NCBI RefSeq assembly: GCF_900290235.1
Contig: NZ_OLMK01000082.1
Span: 1-33,290 of the forward strand
Length of the DNA: 33,290 nucleotides
Source: Streptomyces sp. MA5143a
GTDB taxonomy: Bacteria; Actinomycetota; Actinomycetes; Streptomycetales; Streptomycetaceae
Reading direction: 5' to 3'
The position numbers were made by a program, and so were the translations under genes. Position 1 is the stretch's first letter. Every line of letters begins with the position of its first letter. This document shows, piece after piece, positions 25,243 through 33,290 of this stretch. The notes under the pieces are model-generated. The model was not told where the DNA came from. It did no database searches and saw nothing but the letters and a program-made list of their open reading frames with translations.

Positions 25243-25255
25243 GAAGGAAACCTTC
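25243..25255 (-). promoter_or_regulatory. Possible operator of the GH5 gene
   Basis: The dyad gaagg-aaa-ccttc lies in an A/T-rich spot next to the minisatellite. The wider sequence, gttaggaaggtttcctt on the minus strand, resembles the G-A-A-A/T-T-T-C-type palindromes of Streptomyces ROK-family repressors. No TGGGAGCGCTCCCA (CebR) site is seen. Confidence 0.3.
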
Positions 25256-25322
25256 CTAACAGATATGGGTAACGGTTGGTCCGGACCTTTGCAAGAGGTG
25301 CGGCAGGACCAACCGGGGGCGT

Positions 25323-26201
25323 TCAGCGCAGTCGGCGGGCGATCTCCAGGTCGTCCGGCTGGAGGGTGCGCCCCTCCTCGATGTCCCACAGGGCGTTCTG
25401 GAGGACGCGGGCGAGTGTCCAGGCTCCGGCCCGGCGGCGGTCCAGGCCCAGGATCTCGGTCATCGCGTGGAAGCGCCAGCGGACGTCGGCGGGGTCGAAG
25501 CGGTTGTCGAGGGCGGGCCAGAGGTCGAACCCGGGGTCGCCGGCGAGGGGCTTGGGGTCGATGGCGAGCCAGGGGGCGCGGTCGGCGGCCAGGACGTTGT
25601 CGAAGTGCAGGTCCCAGTGGAGGAGCCGGTCGCCGGGCTCGTCCAGCACCTCGCGCAGGGCGGCGGCGCAGTCGGCGATCAGCCGGCGGTCCCCGGGGTC
25701 CCCGATCCGGGCCAGCACCGCCGGGGTCCGCTCCAGCATGCCCGCCCCGATGTCGGACAGCCGCCGCAGGCCCTCCGGGGCGGGCGTCGCCGTCAGATGG
25801 GCCAGCAGACGGGCGATGACCAGGACGGCCTCGCGGGAGTCCGGCTCGTGGGACAGCATCCGGGCCGGATCGAGGCGTTCGAGGAGCATGGTGCCCGTGC
25901 CGTCGTCGTACCGCAGGAGCCGTACGGCTCCGTCGCCGTCCCAGACGCGCAGGGCTACCGGCTCGCCCTCGCTCTCCTCGTCGAGGATCTGCAGCTTGAG
26001 GACGGCCGGGGTGCCGTCGGCCGTGTCCACCACGGGGACGACCAGGGCGCACATGCCGTGCATGGGGGCCCCGTCGAGGCGCAGCCCCCAGCGGTCCAGG
26101 AACTCGGCGGTCAGCCGGGGGAGCCCGGCGACGAACCGTCGGCCCGCCGCTCCGTTGATCTCCGACTGCGTCTCGGCCAGTGCCTCCGGAACATCGATCA
26201 C
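25323..26201 (-). CDS. Aminoglycoside/hydroxyurea phosphotransferase family protein, APH(6) type
   Basis: 292 residues from the GTG at 26201. The kinase-like C-lobe has the Brenner motif HWDLHFDN at 195-202 (catalytic D197) and the metal-binding AIDPKPLAGDPGFDLWP (D215). These are hallmarks of the streptomycin-6-kinase/hydroxyurea phosphotransferase family. The N-lobe has VLKLQI with its likely ATP-binding Lys. The family phosphorylates streptomycin or hydroxyurea in some species; many Streptomyces copies have no tested substrate, so resistance is inference. It is divergent from the FAD oxidoreductase. TAGGGT 7 nt before the GTG suggests a leaderless mRNA. Confidence 0.85.
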   Translation of the reverse strand: MIDVPEALAETQSEINGAAGRRFVAGLPRLTAEFLDRWGLRLDGAPMHGMCALVVPVVDTADGTPAVLKLQILDEESEGEPVALRVWDGDGAVRLLRYDDGTGTMLLERLDPARMLSHEPDSREAVLVIARLLAHLTATPAPEGLRRLSDIGAGMLERTPAVLARIGDPGDRRLIADCAAALREVLDEPGDRLLHWDLHFDNVLAADRAPWLAIDPKPLAGDPGFDLWPALDNRFDPADVRWRFHAMTEILGLDRRRAGAWTLARVLQNALWDIEEGRTLQPDDLEIARRLR

Positions 26202-26208
26202 GTGGGCG

Positions 26209-26214
26209 ACCCTA
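26209..26214 (-). promoter_or_regulatory. -10 hexamer TAGGGT of the phosphotransferase gene, predicted leaderless
   Basis: TAGGGT is 7 nt before the GTG at 26201, and no ribosome site is present. Confidence 0.45.
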
Positions 26215-26307
26215 CGCGCGCGGCGGGGCGGAATCCCTTGAATTTCCGGGCCTCCGAGGGGCCGGGAACGACGGAATCCGAAGGAGACAAGGCCCGTCGG
26301 CAGAAGT

Positions 26308-26313
26308 TAGCGT
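26308..26313 (+). promoter_or_regulatory. -10 hexamer TAGCGT of the FAD oxidoreductase, predicted leaderless
   Basis: TAGCGT is followed by ccggcc and the ATG at 26320. A GGAG further upstream is too far to serve as a ribosome site. Confidence 0.5.
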
Positions 26314-26319
26314 CCGGCC

Positions 26320-27732
26320 ATGAGCAGCACGGACGCGACCACCTCCACCGTCAACGGCGGGATCTCCTTCTGGTACGCGCAGGCCGGTATCCCCGCGCCG
26401 AGGGAGCCGCTCACCGGGGACGCGACCGCCGACGTCGTGATCGTCGGCGGCGGGTACACCGGTCTGTGGACGGCGTACTACCTGAAGAAGGCCGCGCCGT
26501 CGCTGCGGATCGTCGTCCTGGAGCAGCGGTTCTGCGGGTACGGGGCCTCCGGGCGGAACGGCGGCTGGCTCTACAACGGGATCGCCGGGCGCGACCGGTA
26601 CGCCCGGCTGCACGGGCGGCAGGCCGCCGTGCGGTTGCAGCGGGCCATGAATGACACGGTCGCCGAAGTGGTGCGGGTCGCGGCGGACGAGGGCGTCGAC
26701 GCCGGGATCCACCGGGGCGGCGTCCTCGAAGTGGCCCGCACTCCGGCCCAGTTGGCGCGGCTCAAGGCGGTCCACGAGCACGAACAGGCGTACGGGGAGG
26801 ACGACCGGGAGCTGTACGGGGCCCGGGAGACCGCCGAGCGGATCCGGGTCGCCGGTGCCGTCGGATCGACGTGGACGCCGCACGGGGCCCGGCTGAACCC
26901 GGTGCGGCTGGTGACGGGGCTGGCGGACGTGGTCGAGGGGCTCGGGGTGACCGTGCACGAGCTGACGCCGGTCACCGAGATCCGGCCCCGGCACGCGGTC
27001 ACCCCGTACGGCACGGTTCGGGCGCCCTATGTGCTGCGCTGCACGGAGGGGTTCACGGCCAACCTCAAGGGCCAGCGGCGGACCTGGCTGCCCATGAACT
27101 CGTCGATGATCGCCACCGAGCCGTTGACCGCCGAGCAGTGGGCGTCGATCGGCTGGGACGGGCGGGAGACGCTCGGCGACATGGCCCACGCGTACATGTA
27201 CGCCCAGCGCACCGACGACGATCGGATCGCGCTCGGCGGGCGCGGGGTGCCGTACCGCTTCGGGTCCCGGACCGACAACGACGGGCGTACGCAGCGGGCG
27301 ACGGTCGAGGCGCTGCACGAGATCCTCGTCGGCTTCTTCCCCTCGCTGACCGGGGTGCGGATCGCCCACGCCTGGTCCGGTGTCCTCGGGGTGCCGCGCG
27401 ACTGGTGCGCCACGGTCGCCCTCGACCGGTCGACGGGCCTCGGCTGGGCCGGTGGCTACGTCGGCTCCGGTGTGGCCACCGCCAACCTCGCCGCCCGCAC
27501 CCTGCGCGACCTCGTCCGGCGGGACTCGGGGCAGGGCGGGGAGACGGAGCTGACCTCGCTGCCGTGGGTGAACCACCGGGTGCGCAAGTGGGAGCCGGAG
27601 CCGTTGCGCTGGGCGGGCGTGCAGGGGATGTACGCCACGTACCGCACCGCCGACCGGCGGGAGACGGCCTCGCTGAGCGCTCAGTCGTCACGGCTGGCGC
27701 GCTGGGCGGACCGGGTGGCGGGGCGGCGCTGA
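26320..27732 (+). CDS. FAD-dependent oxidoreductase, DAO family (PuuB-like)
   Basis: 470 residues. The FAD-binding Rossmann motif VVIVGGGYTGLWTAYYL is at about 39-55. It is followed by the acidic VVLEQR strand end and GYGASGRNGGW (about 73-83), characteristic of the glycine oxidase/gamma-glutamylputrescine oxidase group. The C-terminal IAHAWSGVLGVPRDWC and GLGWAGGYVGSGVATANLAARTL segments complete the FAD site. It probably oxidises an amine substrate to an imine with H2O2 formation. A 118-bp divergent promoter region separates it from the phosphotransferase gene. Confidence 0.87.
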   Translation: MSSTDATTSTVNGGISFWYAQAGIPAPREPLTGDATADVVIVGGGYTGLWTAYYLKKAAPSLRIVVLEQRFCGYGASGRNGGWLYNGIAGRDRYARLHGRQAAVRLQRAMNDTVAEVVRVAADEGVDAGIHRGGVLEVARTPAQLARLKAVHEHEQAYGEDDRELYGARETAERIRVAGAVGSTWTPHGARLNPVRLVTGLADVVEGLGVTVHELTPVTEIRPRHAVTPYGTVRAPYVLRCTEGFTANLKGQRRTWLPMNSSMIATEPLTAEQWASIGWDGRETLGDMAHAYMYAQRTDDDRIALGGRGVPYRFGSRTDNDGRTQRATVEALHEILVGFFPSLTGVRIAHAWSGVLGVPRDWCATVALDRSTGLGWAGGYVGSGVATANLAARTLRDLVRRDSGQGGETELTSLPWVNHRVRKWEPEPLRWAGVQGMYATYRTADRRETASLSAQSSRLARWADRVAGRR

Positions 27733-27849
27733 GGGGCGCGGCCGGAATTCGTGGGTGCTGTGTCACAAGTCTGTGCAAGCATCGGCTCACTGACCACTTG
27801 AGCCCCGGACCCGACCGCTCCGCCGGCTCTCGCCTTTCCGGGGGAACCC

Positions 27850-30800
27850 ATGTACGGCTCATGCCTGCCCGCGAGACGCAGACGCGGGCGGTTCGACGTG
27901 CCGCTGCTCGCGCTGACCGTTCTCATCTCACTGCTCACCGGATCCCTGACCCTGGCCGGGGCGGGGCCGGCCCGCGCGGACGACCCGGTGGAGTGCGCCC
28001 CGTTCACGCTCGCGCCCTTCGGGGACCCCGGTGATGCGGTCGCGCGCGGCACGCTCGCGGCCGGTGCGAGGACCTGCCGCACGGTGACCGCCGAGGCGGG
28101 CCGCCACCAGGTGTCGCTCGCCGACCCCCGGCATGAGGCATGGCTGGACGTCCGCCGCGCCGACGGAACGCAGGTGGAGTGCACCGAACCCAGCCGCCAT
28201 GTCCGCTGGTGCGACTTCCCGGCCTCCGGTGCCTACACCGTGGTGGTGGACAACGCGCGCGGTTTCGACCCCACCGACTTCCAGCTCAGCGTCGTCCCGC
28301 TGGCCGGGTCCGAGGGCTGTGCGCCGGCCGTGGGCACGTCGTGGGACCTGCCGCCGGCGACGTTGCGGGGCGTCAGCCCGGTGCAGGTCGACTGCCTGCC
28401 GTTCCACGGGGAGCCGGGCGAGCGCGTCACCGTGTACGGGGACGAGGTCCGGCAGTGGATCACTGATGAGACCGGCACGGACATCTGCGCGCGCGAGGAG
28501 GGCGACCAGCACGGCTGCGTGCTGCCCGGTGACGGGCCGTACCGGGTGCTGGCGTACCGCTTCCAGGGTGGCGGGCCGCCCGCCGACGAGCGGGTCCAGA
28601 TCCGTCGGCTGTCCGCGGCCGAGGGCTGCCCGGCCCTGACGCCCGGCGCGTACGGCACTGCGCCCGCGCCCGGCACCCTGCGCTGCCGCTCGCTGACCGT
28701 GCCCGGGGCGGGCCGGTTCCTGGTGGACCCGCTGAACCCCGAGCAGAACGAGACCCTGTGGTCGTACGTCTACGACGGCGCGGGCAAGCGGGTCTGCCAG
28801 GCGGGCGGTTGGTGCGCCTTCCCCGCCGCCGGGCGCTACGTCCTGGTGGTGGGCGATCCCGACCGTGTCACGGACCCGGAGTACGCCACGGTTTTCCTCG
28901 ACCGCACGGGCACCGAGGGCTGCCGCTCCGTCGGGTGGGGGCGGTACGAGGGCGAGTTCGGCGGCGCGGGCGAGTACGAATGCCTGTTGCTGCCGGGCGG
29001 TGAGGGCGTGCGGTTCGCCGCGCTCACCAAGCTCGGCGGCCCGGGGCCACGGCCGGCGGTCGAGGTCGTCGACGCCGAGGGCGACACCCAGTGCACCGAC
29101 GACGCGCTGGACGCGGGCACCTGCGAGCCGAAGGGCACGGCGCCCCACCGGCTGCTCGTGCACGCGGACTCCGGCACGACCGGAGCCTACGCCCTCGACC
29201 TCGTCCGCACCGACGCCCCCGAGGGCTGCGCCGAACTGCCGAGCGGGAGCTTCACCGACGACGGCGCCGTGGCGACGATCCGTACCGGCGGCGGGGTCTT
29301 CTCGCGCTGCCTGACCGTTCCTGCGGGCACGCACACCCAGAGCGAGGTCTTCCAGCTGATCGCCACGTCCGGCGGTGTCGCCGCCCGATTCTCCGTGGTC
29401 GACGCCGACGGCAGGAAGGTCTGCGACCGCAGCGCCACCACCGATGGCTGGGTGCTGTGCGCGCTGACGCCGGGCAAGGCACACACCGTGCTCGTCAACG
29501 GCCGCGACCAAGCGGCCGCGTACACGCTCGCACGACGTGACGTCACCTCGTCCGCCGCCTCGGCGGGCTGTGTCACGAGCGCCGCGACCAAGGTGGGAGG
29601 GGCCTCCCGCCAGGGGGTCTACGGCGTTCCGGGCAGCCTGCGCTGCCACCGCGTCACCACCGGCGCCGCCACCGATGTCGTCCACATCGACGTACGGGAC
29701 AAGCTGGGCACCGGCAACATCGCGGTGTTCGGCGACGACGGCGGCATGGAGTGCTCGTTCCGCAACCGGCCCTGCGCGGTGAGCGGTTCCAGCAGCCACC
29801 AGGTCCTTGTACAGGTCCCGGCCCGCCTCAAGACCGCGCCCGACTACCGGCTGGACACCCTGCGCATCGCGACCGCCGACGGACCGGCCGCCGAGTGCGA
29901 GAAGGTGCCCACCGTGGCGTACGGGTACGGGCCGGTCACCGGCCGGCTCGACGAGTCGCGGACAGCGGTGTGCGCGGTGCTGCCGACCGCGGGCTTCGAC
30001 ACCCTGGACACCGAGATCAGCGACACCACCGGCGCCACGACGACGGCGGTGCCCGCGCTCTACACCATGTCCTCGTGGTCCAACGGCTGCGTGAACTCCT
30101 CGGACGGCTACCGCTGCAACGTGGACGGCTCACCCGGACAGAGCGCCCCGAGCCTGTTCCTGCTCGGCCTGCCGGAGAAGGCGTCCACCACCTCCTACCG
30201 GGCGAGGCTCGTCTGCTCGCCGTCGATGTGCGGGACCGACGAGGTCGGTGTCACCTCCGTCGGCCCGGACACGGGCCCGGCCGGCGGCAAGGTCACGCTC
30301 ACGGTGACCGGCACCGCGCTGCCCTCGGACACCGAGGTCCGGCTGTACGAGGGCGGCAGGACCATCACGGCGAAGACGGAGTCGTTGTCCGCGGACCATC
30401 GGACGCTCACGGCCACCCTCGACCTGACCGGGGTGTCCCCGGGCACCTGGAGCGTCAGCGTCATCGCACGCGGCTGGGAGTTCCCGCGCGGCACCTTCAC
30501 CGTCACGCGGGCGCAGCTGAGGAGCACCGCCCCGCCCAAGGTGACCGGCACGGTCGCCGTCGGCGCCAAGGTAAGGGCGGCGCACGGCAGTTGGTCCGCG
30601 GCCCCGTCGTCGTACACCTACCAGTGGAACGCGGACGGTGCGGCGATCAAGGGGGCCACGGCCTCGGCCTACACGATCCCGGCGGCGCTGGCGGGCAGGA
30701 AACTGACCGTGACGGTCACCGCCGCCAGGTCCGGCTGGGACGGCGGCACCGCGACCTCGGCCGCCGTGACCGTCGCCAAGGGGGCCGCGCCCAAGGCGAA

Positions 30801-31059
30801 AAAGCTTCCGGTGATCAGCGGAAAGGCGAAGGTCGGGAAGACACTGACGGCGGGTGAGGGTGCCTGGAGTCCGGCCGCCGCCTCGTACGCCTACCAGTGG
30901 TACGCGAGCGGGAAGGCGATCCAGGGGGCGACCGCGTCGTCCCTGAAGCTGAAGACCGCGCAGAAGGGCAAGAAGATCACGGTGAAGGTGACCGCGCGGC
31001 GACCCGGGCACCAGGATGGGGCGGCGGTGAGCAAGGCGACCGGAGCGGTCGTCGGATGA
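27850..31059 (+). CDS. Large secreted modular protein: seven four-Cys modules, IPT/TIG-like domain, two Ig-like repeats
   Basis: 1069 residues with GGGGGAA before the ATG. The signal peptide (about 15-43) ends at ARADD. Seven consecutive modules of about 95-115 residues follow; most are joined by a short EGC, AGC or AEC boundary. Each typically carries four Cys: at the module start, in a ...RC/TC... strand, and a D-x-x-G-x-x-x-C...C pair before a strand like YTVVV or HTVLV. This resembles a diverged pre-peptidase C-terminal (PPC)-type jelly roll, by appearance only. Near residues 795-885 is an IPT/TIG-like domain (VGPDTGPAGGKVTLTVTGTAL). Two similar repeats end the protein (PKVTGTVAVGAKVRAA and PVISGKAKVGKTLTAG, each with YTYQW or YAYQW and WS). 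No sortase signal or catalytic domain is seen. It is likely extracellular binding or structural. Confidence 0.82.
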   Translation: MYGSCLPARRRRGRFDVPLLALTVLISLLTGSLTLAGAGPARADDPVECAPFTLAPFGDPGDAVARGTLAAGARTCRTVTAEAGRHQVSLADPRHEAWLDVRRADGTQVECTEPSRHVRWCDFPASGAYTVVVDNARGFDPTDFQLSVVPLAGSEGCAPAVGTSWDLPPATLRGVSPVQVDCLPFHGEPGERVTVYGDEVRQWITDETGTDICAREEGDQHGCVLPGDGPYRVLAYRFQGGGPPADERVQIRRLSAAEGCPALTPGAYGTAPAPGTLRCRSLTVPGAGRFLVDPLNPEQNETLWSYVYDGAGKRVCQAGGWCAFPAAGRYVLVVGDPDRVTDPEYATVFLDRTGTEGCRSVGWGRYEGEFGGAGEYECLLLPGGEGVRFAALTKLGGPGPRPAVEVVDAEGDTQCTDDALDAGTCEPKGTAPHRLLVHADSGTTGAYALDLVRTDAPEGCAELPSGSFTDDGAVATIRTGGGVFSRCLTVPAGTHTQSEVFQLIATSGGVAARFSVVDADGRKVCDRSATTDGWVLCALTPGKAHTVLVNGRDQAAAYTLARRDVTSSAASAGCVTSAATKVGGASRQGVYGVPGSLRCHRVTTGAATDVVHIDVRDKLGTGNIAVFGDDGGMECSFRNRPCAVSGSSSHQVLVQVPARLKTAPDYRLDTLRIATADGPAAECEKVPTVAYGYGPVTGRLDESRTAVCAVLPTAGFDTLDTEISDTTGATTTAVPALYTMSSWSNGCVNSSDGYRCNVDGSPGQSAPSLFLLGLPEKASTTSYRARLVCSPSMCGTDEVGVTSVGPDTGPAGGKVTLTVTGTALPSDTEVRLYEGGRTITAKTESLSADHRTLTATLDLTGVSPGTWSVSVIARGWEFPRGTFTVTRAQLRSTAPPKVTGTVAVGAKVRAAHGSWSAAPSSYTYQWNADGAAIKGATASAYTIPAALAGRKLTVTVTAARSGWDGGTATSAAVTVAKGAAPKAKKLPVISGKAKVGKTLTAGEGAWSPAAASYAYQWYASGKAIQGATASSLKLKTAQKGKKITVKVTARRPGHQDGAAVSKATGAVVG

Positions 31060-31076
31060 GCTGACAGCCGTACCGC

Positions 31077-31109
31077 GACGGCCCCCGCCCTGCCCGGGCG
31101 GGGGCCGTC
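31077..31109. terminator. Terminator between the secreted modular protein and the MFS gene
   Basis: Perfect 14-bp arms gacggcccccgccc/gggcgggggccgtc with a 5-nt loop lie between convergent genes. Confidence 0.85.
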
Positions 31110-31127
31110 CGTCTGCCGGGGCCTGTG

Positions 31128-32651
31128 TCAGGCGGTGGCCGGTCGGGGGGCCTTCGCCGTGACCATCGTGGCCGCGAGGAGGCCGGCGAGGAGGAGGATG
31201 GCGGCGGCCCACCATAGGGCGGTCGTGTAGCCGTGGACGACGCTCTCGCGGACCGTGGCGGCGGCGCGGCCATGGGCGGTGACATAGGCCGTGGCACTGG
31301 TGGTGGCGATGGTGTTGAGGAGCGCCGTGCCGAGGGAACCGCCCACCTGCTGGGCGGTGTTGACGGTCGCGGAGGTGACGCCCGAGTCGTGCGGGGCGAC
31401 CCCGGCGGTGGCGGTGGAGAAGACCGGCATGAACGTCATCCCCATGCCGACCCCCGTCAGGACGAGGGCCGGGAGCACCCCGGTGACGTACGCCGAGTCG
31501 ACCGTGAGCCGGGTCAGGGTGGCCATGCCGGTCGCGGTGAGCAGCGTGCCCGGGACGATGAGGAGGCGGGGCGGCACGCGGTGCATGAGGCGGGCCGAGA
31601 TCTGGGTCGAGCCGGTGATGATCGCGGCGGTGAGCGGCAGGAAGGCGAGCCCCGTCCGCATCGGCGGGTAGCCGAGGACGACCTGGAAGGAGTACGTCAT
31701 GAACAGGAACATCCCGAACATGCCGCCCGTGGCCAGGGCGATCGTCAGGAAGCAGCCCGCGCGGTCGCGGTCCTTGAGGATGTGGAGGGGGAGCAGGGGG
31801 TACGCGGTCGCGCGCTGACGGAGGACGAAGCCCGTGAGGAGGGCGGCGCCCGTCGTGAGGAGGGTCAGGACTCGGGGGTCCGACCAGCCGCGCGGTTCCG
31901 CCTCGCCGACGGCGTGGGCGAACGCGAGCAGACCGCCCGAGCCGAGGAGCACACCGGGTACGTCGAGCCGGGCGCCCCTGGCGCCGGGCTGGTCCCGCAG
32001 GAGGACGAGCGCGCCGGCCAGGGCGGCGCCGGCGATGGGGACGTTGACGTAGAGGCACCAGCGCCAGTCCAGGTGCTCGGTGAGCAGACCGCCCGCGATC
32101 AGGCCGAGCGCGGAGCCACTGCCCGCGATGGCCCCGTAGCTGCCGAACGCCCTGGCGCGTTCCCGGGGGTCGCCGAAGGTGGTGGTGAGGATGCTGAGCG
32201 CGGTCGGGGCGAGGACGGCGGCGAAGACGCCCTGGAGGGCGCGGGCGCCGAACAGCATGGCCGGTGTCGTGGCCGCGCCGCCGAGCGCCGAGGCCGCCGC
32301 GAAGCCGACCAGGCCGACGACGAAGGCCCGTTTGCGGCCGACCAGGTCCGCGACCCGGCCGCCGAGCAGGAGCAGACCGCCGAACGCCAGGGTGTAGGAG
32401 GTGACCATCCACTGGCGGTCGCCGTCCGAGATGCCGAGGTCGCGCTGGGCGGACGGGAGCGCGATGTTCACGATCGTCGCGTCGAGGATGACCATCAGCT
32501 GGGCGAGCGCGATGACGACCAGCGACCACCAGCGGCGGGGGTCGGGAGGACTCAGGTGGGGAGACGGCCCGGTGGTGGGCGGGTCGGTGGGCCGGGGGCC
32601 GTCGGGGGTCAGCGGGGTCGGTCGGCGGCTGTGGTCGCTGCTCGTCGTCAC
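31128..32651 (-). CDS. MFS transporter, DHA2 (EmrB/QacA) drug exporter family
   Basis: 507 residues from the GTG at 32651. A Pro-rich cytosolic leader of about 40 residues precedes about 14 predicted transmembrane helices. The DHA2 signatures are ALAQLMVILDATIVNIALP in TM1, motif A-like GGRVADLVGRKRAF, and motif C-like SGSALGLIAGGLL in TM5. It likely exports drugs or secondary metabolites by proton antiport. Its start overlaps the stop of the upstream dehydrogenase gene (GTGA), so it was part of a two-gene operon whose promoter region is now interrupted. Confidence 0.9.
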   Translation of the reverse strand: MTTSSDHSRRPTPLTPDGPRPTDPPTTGPSPHLSPPDPRRWWSLVVIALAQLMVILDATIVNIALPSAQRDLGISDGDRQWMVTSYTLAFGGLLLLGGRVADLVGRKRAFVVGLVGFAAASALGGAATTPAMLFGARALQGVFAAVLAPTALSILTTTFGDPRERARAFGSYGAIAGSGSALGLIAGGLLTEHLDWRWCLYVNVPIAGAALAGALVLLRDQPGARGARLDVPGVLLGSGGLLAFAHAVGEAEPRGWSDPRVLTLLTTGAALLTGFVLRQRATAYPLLPLHILKDRDRAGCFLTIALATGGMFGMFLFMTYSFQVVLGYPPMRTGLAFLPLTAAIITGSTQISARLMHRVPPRLLIVPGTLLTATGMATLTRLTVDSAYVTGVLPALVLTGVGMGMTFMPVFSTATAGVAPHDSGVTSATVNTAQQVGGSLGTALLNTIATTSATAYVTAHGRAAATVRESVVHGYTTALWWAAAILLLAGLLAATMVTAKAPRPATA

Positions 32652-33259
32652 GGCTCCAGGACCACCTTGCCGGTCGTGCCCCGGTTCTCCAGGGCGCGGT
32701 GGGCCGCGGCCGCTTCGGCGAGAGGGAAGCGGTGGACCGCCGGGGTGAGGCGTCCGGCGGAGGCTTCCGCCAGGGCGCGGAGTTCGAGGGTACGGATCGG
32801 GTCGGGGCCGCCCGCCCGGCGCAGCATCTTCTCGCCGAGGACCGACTCGGTGACGCCTTCGACGACATACGGTCCGCCGCCCTTGATGCCGTCCGCGGAC
32901 CAGCCGAAGACGAGGTGCTTGCCGCCGGGCGCGAGGAGCGCGACCGACGCGCGGGCCACCTCGCCGCCCACGCCGTCGAAGACGACCGTGACCTTGCCCC
33001 GGTACGCGGCGGCCCGCTCCGGCCAGGCGGGGTCCGTGTGGTCGAGGGCGAGGTCGGCGCCGTTCGCCGCGACGCGGGCCGTCTTCGCGGGGCCGCCGGC
33101 GAGGCCGATGACCGTGGCGCCCGCGTTCCTCGCGTACTGCACGAGCAGGGTGCCGATGCCGCCGGCGGCGGCCGGGACCAGGACCACGTCGTCGGGGCCG
33201 AGGTCGGCGAAGAGGAGGATCCCCATCGCCGTACGGCCCGTGCCGATCATCGCGACGGC
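32648..33259 (-). pseudogene. N-truncated zinc-binding dehydrogenase/quinone oxidoreductase (MDR superfamily)
   Basis: About 203 codons remain. The Rossmann fold is present (VVLVPAAAGGIGTLLVQYARNAGATVIG), followed by GADLALDHTD, VFDGVGG, LLAPGGKHLVFG and the C-terminal HRFPLAEAAAAHRAL...GKVVLEP. The catalytic GroES-like N-terminal domain, about 120 residues in full-length relatives, is missing. Family-like sequence continues three codons upstream of the ATG at 33250 (gcc gtc gcg), then meets an in-frame TAG in ctag (33260-33263), where unrelated sequence starts. This suggests disruption by a mobile element. A 200-aa product from the internal ATG would be inactive or non-native. Confidence 0.75.
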
Positions 33260-33290
33260 CTAGGGCGTGTTGCGAAAGTCCCGTCTGCCC
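33260..33290 (+). mobile_element. Probable end of an IS or MITE at CTAG, running out of the window
   Basis: Immediately after the point where dehydrogenase coding stops, the sequence reads ctag followed by ggcgtgttgcgaaagtcc. I recall similar gtgttgcgaaagtcc ends from Streptomyces insertion sequences of the IS5-like group. Only about 30 bp are visible, so neither the element nor a target duplication can be confirmed. Confidence 0.5.

Noticed and set aside
24989..25243. Plus-strand open frame encoding a VPVV-type repeat
   Set aside because: It is only the translation of the 9-bp minisatellite plus the complement of the cellulase signal region.
31233..33263. 676-codon plus-strand open frame opposite the MFS and dehydrogenase genes
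   Set aside because: Arg/Gly/Glu/Asp-only character typical of an antisense GC-rich frame; the minus strand has convincing transporter and Rossmann motifs.

Overview
The window is high-GC actinobacterial chromosome, almost certainly Streptomyces. The evidence is very high third-position GC, hairpin terminators without long U-tracts, and a gene order (phoU, phoR-phoP, carD, ispD-ispF, cysS, rlmB, DoxX-family gene, nucleotidyltransferase, msiK, tRNA-Thr) that I recall as conserved core in Streptomyces. Calls rest on reading motifs by eye; no database search was possible.

Layout. Positions 1-6400 are accessory: an RsbW-like ATP-binding protein with a partner gene, a small membrane protein, a complete IS481-type insertion sequence (1466-3442) with a 15-bp target duplication, and then a visibly A/T-richer island (about 3.8-5.99 kb). 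The island holds a small protein overlapping a HExxH metalloprotease gene, with a convergent membrane-protein gene and a possible 56-aa ORF. It is the best candidate here for an undescribed system. Positions 6.4-9.3 kb hold a small hypothetical gene, a MerR regulator, a GNAT acetyltransferase and a Cys-rich mini-protein.

Positions 9.4-12.6 kb are the phosphate-control locus: phoU divergent from phoR-phoP, with a PHO box between them. Then come a lipoprotein, carD (RNA polymerase-binding factor), the isoprenoid genes ispD-ispF, cysS, rlmB, a large DoxX-domain membrane protein, a sugar-nucleotide transferase, a membrane-anchored hypothetical and msiK (shared ATPase of sugar ABC importers). A tRNA-Thr(UGU) gene separates msiK from a secreted GH5 cellulase, so sugar import and cellulose hydrolysis are neighbours.

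Positions 25.3-33.3 kb are more strain-variable: a streptomycin-6-kinase-type phosphotransferase divergent from an FAD oxidoreductase, a 1069-aa secreted protein built of seven four-Cys modules plus Ig-like repeats, a DHA2 multidrug exporter, and an N-truncated quinone-oxidoreductase-type gene broken at a CTAG where another mobile-element end appears to begin.

Non-coding structure is rich: IS ends, a 168-bp palindromic MITE, a 23-bp inverted repeat between ispF and cysS, a seven-copy degenerate repeat upstream of phoU, a 9-bp minisatellite upstream of the cellulase, several terminators, and seven genes whose -10-like hexamer sits 6-7 nt before the start codon (predicted leaderless mRNAs).
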